From positions 1 to 5,541 of the forward strand of contig JAJAYX010000307.1 in assembly GCA_026785985.1 (NCBI GenBank): a stretch of DNA of 5,541 bases. Reading direction: 5' to 3'. This DNA comes from Rudanella sp. (GTDB lineage Bacteria > Bacteroidota > Bacteroidia > Cytophagales > Spirosomataceae). Below, in pieces: positions 1-5,541 of the stretch; positions within the stretch are counted from its first letter, which is position 1; the number at the start of each line of letters is the position of its first letter. Under the pieces are notes generated by a model that saw only the letters and a list, made by a program, of their open reading frames with translations, was not told the origin of the DNA and did not search any database. The translations under genes and the position numbers were made by a program.

Positions 1-1
1 C

Positions 2-1729
2 CTGTATCCGGCCCAGCGGGGGTTCCGGGCAACGGGCGCGTATGGGTTGCAAAACCGCACCAAACAACCTATCAAGACCATTTATGTGCAGATGACTCCC
101 AACGATGATCTGCACCTGACGGCCCTCTCGTTTAACAAGCCGGGCCGCATGGACAGCACCCACGCCAAACGGTTCCGGTTCAGGGCCTATACTCTCGCGC
201 AACCCCTGCAACCGGGCGACTCGCTCCGCATGACCTTTGCCGAAAACCAGCTTGTGCTGGGCTTCCCGGCGGGTGGCTCGGGCAGTTCCATTGTTCCGAA
301 CGGAACGTTTATTAACCAGGGCTACTTCCCAACTTTGGGCTACGAAGACCGCTATGAACTGGGCGACAACGACAAGCGCAAGGAAAACAAACTGCCCGAA
401 AAGGAGCGGCTCCCTGCCCGCAATAACCCCGCCGGACTCTCGCGGGGTGCCCTCGGCGACGATGCCGATGAAGTAGATTTTGCCATTACCGTCAGCACCG
501 ACCCCGACCAAACCGCTGTGGCTCCCGGTTACCTGCAACGGTCGTGGCAGAAACCCGATGCCAGCGGGCAGTTGCGCCGGTATTTCAGCTACAAAATGAA
601 CCGGCCCATGAGCTTGTTCTACGCGATTGTGTCGGCCCGGTACGCCGTTCGGAAGGAGGTTTACCAACCCAAAGTGGGCAATCCGGTGAACCTGGAAATC
701 TACTACCACGCAGCCCACGCCGAAAACCTCGACCGGATGCTGCGCGGCATGAAAGCCTCCCTCGGTTATTACGGCACTAATTTTGGCCCCTATCAGCACC
801 GGCAACTGCGGTTACTGGAGTTCCCGCGTTACCGGGGTTTTGCGCAGTCCTTTGCCAACACAGTGCCGTTTGCTGAGGGAATGGGGTTCACGCAGCAGAT
901 CAGCGACAAACCCGGCAAAATCGACTACGCGTTCTACGTAACCTGCCACGAAACAGCGCATCAATGGTGGGGGCATCAAGTGGAGTCGGCTGATGTTCAG
1001 GGGGGTACGCTACTTATTGAGTCTTTGGCCCAGTACAGTGCATTGATGGTAATGAAGCAGACCTACCCGAAGGAAATGATGCGAACGTTCCTCAAAAATG
1101 AGCTGGACGACTACCTCGCCGGTCGGAGTTTCGAGCGTAAAAAGGAGAAACCCCTGGCCACCGTCGAGAATCAACAGTACATCCATTACAACAAAGGATC
1201 GCTGGCCATGTATGCCCTGCAGGATTACATTGGCGAGACCAACGTGAACCGGGCGTTGCGCAGTTTCCGCGACAAGTGGAACCTGGACCAACTCCCCAAA
1301 AATGGGCGTTACCCAACCTCTGCCGACCTAATCACCGAGTTCCGGGCCGTGACACCCGACAGCCTGCAATCGGTGGTGACAGACCTGTTCGACACCATGA
1401 CGCTGTTCGAGAACAAGGCCGACAAAGTGACCATGAAGCCCGTGGGAAAAGCCTACGACGTTACGATGACTATTTCGTCGGCCAAGTTCCGCGCCGACTC
1501 GCTGGGCAACGAAACCCCCACCAAACTGAACGACCTGATTTACATTGGGGTGTATGGCGAAGGCAAAAACGATCAGGATAAGTTGCTGTATTACCAGAAA
1601 TACCGCCTGACCAAACCCAAAGAGACCATCACCGTGCGCGTTAATGAAAAACCTACCCGCGCCGGTATTGACCCGCTCAACTTGCTCGTTGACCGTAACT
1701 CCGGGGATAACGTGAAGGCAGTTGAGTAG
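2..1729 (+). CDS. M1-family zinc aminopeptidase domain, 3' part of a larger gene (probably ABC-2 permease/M1 fusion)
   Basis: The frame is open from the left edge to a TAG at 1727-1729, giving 575 residues with no start in the window. A TTG at 47 is internal, since homology-like sequence continues upstream of it. Numbering from the first codon seen, the zinc site is HETAH at 316-320 (metal-binding His316 and His320, catalytic Glu317), with the third ligand probably Glu340 in LLIESLAQY. The likely catalytic tyrosine is Tyr396 in HYNKG, matching the PYEKG tyrosine of LTA4 hydrolase. The usual GxMEN exopeptidase motif is replaced by PFAEG at 289-293. Two features, this altered motif and the 19-residue spacing between His320 and Glu340, resemble Bacteroidota proteins of about 1,200 residues in which ABC-2 permease segments precede an M1 domain. 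The permease part would lie off the left edge, and no membrane segment is visible here. After the catalytic core comes a beta-rich tail ending in AGIDPLNLLVDRNSGDNV. It would remove N-terminal residues from peptides, but the substrate is unknown. It converges on susD and shares a terminator with it. Confidence 0.92.
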   Translation: MYPAQRGFRATGAYGLQNRTKQPIKTIYVQMTPNDDLHLTALSFNKPGRMDSTHAKRFRFRAYTLAQPLQPGDSLRMTFAENQLVLGFPAGGSGSSIVPNGTFINQGYFPTLGYEDRYELGDNDKRKENKLPEKERLPARNNPAGLSRGALGDDADEVDFAITVSTDPDQTAVAPGYLQRSWQKPDASGQLRRYFSYKMNRPMSLFYAIVSARYAVRKEVYQPKVGNPVNLEIYYHAAHAENLDRMLRGMKASLGYYGTNFGPYQHRQLRLLEFPRYRGFAQSFANTVPFAEGMGFTQQISDKPGKIDYAFYVTCHETAHQWWGHQVESADVQGGTLLIESLAQYSALMVMKQTYPKEMMRTFLKNELDDYLAGRSFERKKEKPLATVENQQYIHYNKGSLAMYALQDYIGETNVNRALRSFRDKWNLDQLPKNGRYPTSADLITEFRAVTPDSLQSVVTDLFDTMTLFENKADKVTMKPVGKAYDVTMTISSAKFRADSLGNETPTKLNDLIYIGVYGEGKNDQDKLLYYQKYRLTKPKETITVRVNEKPTRAGIDPLNLLVDRNSGDNVKAVE

Positions 1730-1748
1730 AGACGCATAGTTGCGTCTC
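1729..1748. repeat. Short palindrome abutting the peptidase stop codon
   Basis: GAGACGCA, a TAGT loop and TGCGTCTC form a perfect 8-bp stem. The first base is the last base of the TAG stop codon. There is no T-run after it, so it is a poor terminator by itself. From memory, GAGACGC/GCGTCTC palindromes recur between genes in Bacteroidota and cyanobacteria, which would make this one copy of a dispersed extragenic palindrome. Only one copy is in the window, so that part is inference. Confidence 0.6.
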
Positions 1749-1765
1749 GATAGAAATTACCAGAA

Positions 1766-1804
1766 AAACAGAAAGCCCGGTCTTTACGACCGGGCTTTCT
1801 GTTT
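1766..1804. terminator. Bidirectional intrinsic terminator between convergent genes
   Basis: The arms at 1766-1782 and 1788-1804 (AAACAGAAAGCCCGGTC and its exact complement) make a 17-bp perfect stem around a five-base loop, TTTAC. The core is GC-rich (GCCCGGTC) and the outer stem is A/T-rich, so each RNA strand ends in U-rich sequence. On the minus strand the stem runs into TTTTT (1764-1768 read in reverse), which favours termination of susD transcripts. On the plus strand only TTTGTG follows. It lies 36 bp after the peptidase stop and 59 bp beyond the susD stop, so it probably serves both. Confidence 0.88.
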
Positions 1805-1824
1805 GTGAGTCCCTCAATCACCGT

Positions 1825-1859
1825 GTTATTGGTCACTGATAACTGCTCATTGTCCATTG
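1825..1859. repeat. Five degenerate 7-bp direct repeats (STRR-like)
   Basis: Read on the plus strand the units are GTTATTG, GTCACTG, ATAACTG, CTCATTG and TCCATTG, with no gap between them. All five have A at position 4, C or T at position 5, and TG at positions 6-7. Sequence on both sides falls out of register. The array sits four bases past the susD stop codon. Short tandem heptamers of this kind are known between genes in cyanobacteria, and similar GTCATTG-rich strings occur in Bacteroidota. No function can be read from the sequence. Confidence 0.65.
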
Positions 1860-1863
1860 AATT

Positions 1864-3396
1864 TTACTTATCCCACCAAACTGGGGTATCAATATCATCA
1901 ATATTCCGAAGTCCCTGGCTCTGAATAGCCGCGTCGAGGTTCGTGCGGTTCACCGAGTTCTCTGCGTCGGGATAGGCCAACCGGTTGATGAAGTTGCCTT
2001 TGATAGTCTTTCCAGGATACGAATTAGGAGCCAGTACCGGGAAGTTCAACCGGCGGAAGTTGGCCCAGGTTTCGGGAAAGTTCAGGAACGAGGCAATCCA
2101 GTATTGGGTGCCGATCATTTCCAGGCCACGGGTGGCTATGTAGGGATTAGCGGTTATGTAAGCCGTAATGTCGGCGGCAGCAATGGCTGCTCCTGCGTCG
2201 TACTCGGCTAACTGCTGCATATGGGCCGTTACGCCTGCGTTATAGAACGTAGCGGCAGTACCCGTAGTCCAGCCCCGCAAAACGGCTTCGGCCAGCAACA
2301 GTTGGGTTTGCGCAAACGTTACAAAATAGTTTGGCGAGGCAATCTTACCCAGGCGCGTACGGTCGAGCTGCGAATATTCGTAGAAGCTCACCAGCTTGTC
2401 GCGCGTGGCCTGCCCCACAACTGTACTGTTGTCGTAACCCATCGGCATCCCGATTTGCATAGCCGCCGTGCGGTCGGCGCGGGCAGGTGTTTGGGCTGCT
2501 CCCGAAGGGGCTCCTACGTAGCGCACGGCAATGGCCGCCAGGCGGGGGTCGTTAGTCGATTTTAGTTGATCAACAAACGGTTTAGTCAGGTAATAGTTAT
2601 TGGCCTCCGAACCGTTTAGAGTAGTTCCCGTTGAGTTTGTATAATTGGCATCGTTCCGAATTACGGCGTTGTCGGAATTCGATTGCATAACCCCCCCCGT
2701 CACGGCCCGTTGCACGAGTTGTTGGGCCAGTGCAGGGTTTATGGCTGAAAGTCGCATCCCAGCCCGAAGCAGGAGCGAAAACGCCAGCCGACGCCATTTC
2801 ACTACGTCGCCCGCATACATTATTTCACCTGTTTCGCGCGTTTTGGCGGCATCGAGACCGGCAGCCGCTTCTGTCAACTCCTTGACAATGTCTGTGTAAA
2901 CGGCTTCCTGCTTGTCGTACTTAGGAAACGCAATTCCTTTCAAATACCCCAGTCCAGACTCTGTATAAGGAATGTCACCGTAGGTATCGGTCAGAATCAT
3001 CATGACGTTGGCCCGCCAGATTCGGGCCGTATGATACAGATTCGACCGGTTGGCATTACTGCGCGTTTGCTCAATCACGTCGACTAAGTGCCGGTTTGCG
3101 TTCTGGAAGTAGTTATTCCAGTTCGCAGCGTTGCGTGGCTTATTATCGACGTTGAAGTTGGCTCCGGCCAATACCGTGCCGTTAGGCGAGATGATTTGCT
3201 GCACAATGCCCGCTTCAAAAACCAGGGCATCTCCTCCTGGGTAGTTGCTGCTAAGTATGCCGTTATTAAGCAGCAACACCGGGTTGAGGGCCGTGGGCGA
3301 GTTGGGGTTTACGTTCAGTTCGTCGAAACCCTGTTCGCAGCTTGTTGTCAATAGCAAAGCCGCGCAAAAACTCCAGATTAAACTAATTTTTTTCAT
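1864..3396 (-). CDS. SusD/RagB-family nutrient-binding outer-membrane lipoprotein
   Basis: This is a complete 510-residue protein of normal length for the family. It starts at ATG 3396-3394 and ends at TAA. Residues 1-19 are a lipoprotein signal peptide (MKK, a hydrophobic stretch at 4-16, then LTTSC) with Cys20 as the lipidated residue. The mature start CEQGFDE carries scattered acidic residues but no strong surface-export signal. The motif FDELNVNPNSPT at 24-35, DTYGDIPYTE at 137-146, the late segment NRLAYPDAENSVN and the end TPVWWDK fit the SusD-like_2 subgroup (Pfam PF12771 from memory) better than classical SusD_RagB. It should sit on the cell surface as the lid of a SusC channel and capture a sugar, peptide or other oligomer. 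It follows the susC-like gene by 36 bp, so the two are probably cotranscribed. An eight-G run crosses codons 233-236. The partner gene carries a nonsense codon, which may leave this protein without its cognate channel or reduce its transcription by polarity. Confidence 0.96.
   Translation of the reverse strand: MKKISLIWSFCAALLLTTSCEQGFDELNVNPNSPTALNPVLLLNNGILSSNYPGGDALVFEAGIVQQIISPNGTVLAGANFNVDNKPRNAANWNNYFQNANRHLVDVIEQTRSNANRSNLYHTARIWRANVMMILTDTYGDIPYTESGLGYLKGIAFPKYDKQEAVYTDIVKELTEAAAGLDAAKTRETGEIMYAGDVVKWRRLAFSLLLRAGMRLSAINPALAQQLVQRAVTGGVMQSNSDNAVIRNDANYTNSTGTTLNGSEANNYYLTKPFVDQLKSTNDPRLAAIAVRYVGAPSGAAQTPARADRTAAMQIGMPMGYDNSTVVGQATRDKLVSFYEYSQLDRTRLGKIASPNYFVTFAQTQLLLAEAVLRGWTTGTAATFYNAGVTAHMQQLAEYDAGAAIAAADITAYITANPYIATRGLEMIGTQYWIASFLNFPETWANFRRLNFPVLAPNSYPGKTIKGNFINRLAYPDAENSVNRTNLDAAIQSQGLRNIDDIDTPVWWDK
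2691..2698 (-). repeat. Eight-base G homopolymer inside susD
   Basis: The plus strand has eight consecutive C, which read as eight G in the susD message over codons 233-236 (Thr-Gly-Gly-Val). At this length the frame is open. Gain or loss of one base would shift the frame and truncate the lipoprotein at under half its length. Whether the tract actually varies cannot be seen from one sequence. Confidence 0.9.
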
Positions 3397-3432
3397 ATCC
3401 TTTTTGCATCCCCTTGGGGGGGGGTGGAGAAA
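3397..3432 (-). promoter_or_regulatory. susC-susD gap with A-rich translation start region and C9 tract
   Basis: The 36-bp spacer contains no recognisable promoter. AAAAAGGAT lies directly before the susD ATG, with AAGGA only one base away from it, too close for ordinary Shine-Dalgarno pairing. AAGGGG at 3415-3410 is 13 bases away, too far. The A-rich leader without a proper Shine-Dalgarno site is typical of Bacteroidota. A run of nine C on the coding strand (G on plus, 3416-3424) lies 20-28 bases before the start codon and could pair weakly with the following GGGG. Confidence 0.6.
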
Positions 3433-5541
3433 TTAAAATTTTGCGTTGAGGTTAAAACCTACGCTACGTGTTATGGGTACGCCGGTGGCTTCGAGACCTA
3501 CTACGTTGTCGGACGAAAAACCAAACTGCTCAGGATCTATGTTATCGATCCATTTTTTCAGCACCAATACGTTGTTACTCACGGCACTCAGGCGCAACCC
3601 TTTGATAAACATGGTTTTGGGCAGAAGCCGCGTGAAGTCGTAGCCCAGTGACACCTGACGGAGTTTCACAAAACCTCCGTTATACACAACCACTTCGCCC
3701 AAGTTATTCGCCACCATCGTTTCGTAGTACTGTTGGGCATTAACTTTGCCGGTATTGGCTTCGCCGTTGGGGCCAACGCCGACACCTGTCATCAAGTAAT
3801 TGGGGCTGTCGCGGCCAACGAGCGTCATTTGGTGTAATCCGTGCCGGATGGCATTGCGATTCGTACCGGAAATCATCTTGTTGCCTAAGCGATAATCGAT
3901 TAGGAACGTCAGGTTGAGACCTTTGTAATTAAACGTATTGGTAATACCGCCAAACCACTTTGGCAGAGCCGAACCGAACGAAACCTGCTGTGGTCCGCGT
4001 TGGGGCAGTCCACTGGCTGTATGAATAAGCTGACCCTGAGCGTTTCGCAGCAGTGGGAAGGTATAAATCTGTCCGAGGGCTTGGCCCACAACCTGCCGCA
4101 CCTCACCAATAAACACCCCGCCCCCTGTTACAATCTGGGCAGGTTGACCGTTTTTGTCGTAGTCGCGTTCGGGCGTACCATCGTCGTCGGTCAGCAGGCG
4201 AAGCAACTTAGTTTCGTTGTAGGCCGCATTGAAACTAATATCCCAGCTAAAGTTAGCACTACGGACTGGTGATCCCGTCAGCAACAATTCGATGCCCCGG
4301 CTTTGGCTTTGACCGCTGTTGATAAGTTGATCGAAGTAACCCGACCCGGTTGAAATCTGAGCCGCTACAATCTGGTCACTTGTGATTTTATTATAGTACG
4401 CAATGTCGAAACCAATGCGGTTGTTCAAAAACTTCATCTCCATACCAATCTCCGTCTCGGCCACGCGCATGGGCTTCAAGGTCGCATTGGGTACGCGGCT
4501 TCCCGAAATAAAGCCTACGGGCTGGCTCTGGAACAGGTTGGCGTTTACACCGTAGAATAGTCAGTTGGCGTAGGGCGATACGTCCGTATCGCTACCCACT
4601 TGGGCAAAGGCCGCACGCAGCTTTCCAAAGCTGATAAAGTCAGGCAACAGTTTATTGAAGGCTTGTGAAAACACGAAGCTACCCGTTACGGACGGATACA
4701 GGATGCTTCGGTTGTCGGGGGCCAGCGTCGAGAACCAGTCGTTGCGGGCAGTGGCATTGATAAACAGATAGTCGTTATAGGATAAGCCCACCTGCGCATA
4801 CAGCGAATTTACCTTGCGTTCGCTAAAGTTGTAAGTAGGGTCTTTCACCCGTGCGTTTTGGGGGGTATATAGCCCCCGCACCACAAAATCGACCGCATAA
4901 ACGCTATTATTATCACCGTAGCGATACAACTGGTTACCACCGAGCGTAGCATCAACGCCAATCTTGCCAAACTTGCGGTTAGCACCGATCAGGAAGTCGG
5001 CGTTGACTTCGCGGAAACGGCGCGTTTCCTGAGTAACCCAACCATTTACGAAACCAGCCGGTGGGGGGCCTTGCGGGGCCGAGCCCGTCGGGAAATTATA
5101 CACCTGATTCCGCGCCCAGTAATCCTGACCAATCCGGCCCTGTACATACAGCCAATCGGCAAACTTATAGCGTAGAGCTATGTTCCCGAAAAGCCGGTCG
5201 CGCTGAATCTTCTCAAATTTGTCACTCAGCGTGAAGTAGGGGTTGGTTCGGTTGCGGAAGCGCGACCACACAAACTCGTTGCCGCCGGCATCGTACTTAT
5301 TGGCTTCCAGCACATCAAAAGGCATCGAGTTGGCCACGGTATAAATCACTGTCGGAATCGTAAAATCCTGCTGGGCAATCTGGGGCGGGTTCAGGTTGTC
5401 CTCATTCGAGTAGTTGATCGTCCCCATTACGTTCAATTTATTCGTCAGGTTGTAGTTAAAACCCAGGTTGATCGTCCGGCGTTTGTACGTATTGTTGGGG
5501 GTGATCCCTTTCGAGTCGAGGTTCGAGATCGACAGGTTAAA
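3433..5541 (-). pseudogene. SusC/RagA-type TonB-dependent receptor, 3' part, interrupted by an in-frame TGA
   Basis: One minus-strand frame runs from the right edge to a TAA at 3433-3435, broken only by TGA at 4563-4561. The upstream part gives 326 codons and the downstream part 375 codons. Both are beta-barrel sequence of a SusC-type receptor: the upstream part contains the strand-and-turn segment SLYAQVGLSYNDYLFINATA, then DWF and YPSVTGSFVFS, while the downstream part has FGGITNTFNYKGLNLTFLID and the terminal strand ITRSVGFNLNAKF, with the C-terminal Phe usual for outer-membrane barrels. Reading across the stop gives SDTDVSPYAN-stop-LFYGVNANLF with no frame change, so this is a point nonsense mutation and not two genes. 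The signal peptide, carboxypeptidase-like domain and TonB plug, about 300-400 residues in this family, would be off the right edge. SusC proteins import oligomers energised by TonB. Without the last 375 residues the barrel cannot close, and neither TTG codon (4479, 5436) is a credible new start, since neither leads into a signal peptide. The susD partner lies 36 bp downstream. Confidence 0.9.
4561..4563 (-). other. Premature in-frame TGA in the susC-like gene
   Basis: The plus strand reads TCA, which is TGA on the coding strand, between AAC (Asn) and CTA (Leu). The flanking frame is continuous in both directions, with no nearby indel. One-base ancestors include CGA (Arg) and TGG (Trp), and the original residue cannot be decided here. 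The peptidase, susD and the true susC end use TAG, TAA and TAA, so this is the only TGA in the frame of a convincing gene in the window. Confidence 0.95.

Noticed and set aside
47..49. TTG as the start of the peptidase gene
   Set aside because: The frame is open to the left edge, and the preceding residues (LYPAQRGFRATGAYG) look like the first strands of an M1 domain, so the gene is simply cut by the window.
1010..1291. Open frame antisense to the peptidase
   Set aside because: It lies entirely over the zinc-site coding region, has no recognisable domain, and is a by-product of codon bias in the real gene.
2..1863. Peptidase as part of the susCD uptake locus
   Set aside because: It is transcribed convergently and separated by a strong terminator, so proximity alone does not support a shared pathway.
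2221..2565. Open frame antisense to susD
   Set aside because: The composition is rich in Arg, Gly and His with no motif, and the opposite strand is a clear SusD protein.
3383..3409. Eight-codon open frame (ATG to TAG) overlapping the susD start
   Set aside because: It has no ribosome-binding sequence and no regulatory amino-acid bias, and a frame this short is expected by chance in A-rich leader DNA.
3433..4479. The downstream receptor half as a separate gene with a TTG start
   Set aside because: It would begin in the middle of a barrel, with no signal peptide, plug or ribosome-binding sequence. The sequence continues meaningfully upstream to the TGA and beyond it.
4561..4563. Selenocysteine or reassigned TGA as an explanation for the internal stop
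   Set aside because: No convincing hairpin of the bacterial SECIS type is visible just after the TGA, SusC receptors are not known selenoproteins, and tryptophan is encoded by TGG throughout the window.
4851..4881. GTGCG...CGCAC inverted repeat with inner GGGG/CCCC arms
   Set aside because: It is inside receptor coding sequence (VRGLYTPQNAR) and interrupted, with no U-run; its bases are explained by the codons.

Overview
The window reads as chromosomal DNA of a Bacteroidota bacterium, most plausibly a Cytophagales genus of the Spirosoma/Fibrella/Rudanella kind. Three things suggest this: a SusC/SusD-type outer-membrane uptake pair, an M1 peptidase of the kind usually fused to an ABC-2 permease in this phylum, and moderately GC-rich DNA with no clear Shine-Dalgarno signal. 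The genus is inference from protein style and was not checked against a database.

Layout. Positions 2-1729 (+) are the 3' part of a zinc aminopeptidase-like gene that enters from the left edge. Positions 1730-1863 are a gap between convergent genes that holds three separate repeat structures: an 8-bp palindrome touching the peptidase stop codon, a perfect 17-bp terminator hairpin, and five degenerate 7-bp direct repeats next to the susD stop. Positions 1864-3396 (-) are a complete SusD-like lipoprotein gene. A 36-bp gap with a nine-base G/C homopolymer separates it from its upstream partner, a SusC-like TonB-dependent receptor at 3433-5541 (-), whose 5' end lies beyond the right edge.

The main anomaly is in the susC-like gene. 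One continuous reading frame with receptor-barrel sequence on both sides is cut by a single in-frame TGA at 4561-4563. As written, the protein would lose its last 375 residues, roughly half of the barrel, so the gene looks like a nonsense pseudogene. A sequencing error or stop-codon readthrough (the context is TGA CTA) are alternatives. SusC and SusD normally form one import complex, SusC as the TonB-driven channel and SusD as the surface lid that binds the substrate. A broken SusC would leave the intact SusD without its partner, although paralogous SusC proteins are usually numerous in these genomes. No carbohydrate-active enzyme, regulator or sigma/anti-sigma gene is inside the window, so the substrate cannot be named. 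The peptidase is convergent with the pair, so nothing in the layout ties it to the same pathway.

No tRNA, rRNA, CRISPR array, transposase or promoter could be supported. I did not find a new multi-gene system here. The points worth following are the nonsense codon, the homopolymer tracts in and before susD, the repeat-rich intergenic gap and the atypical active site of the peptidase.
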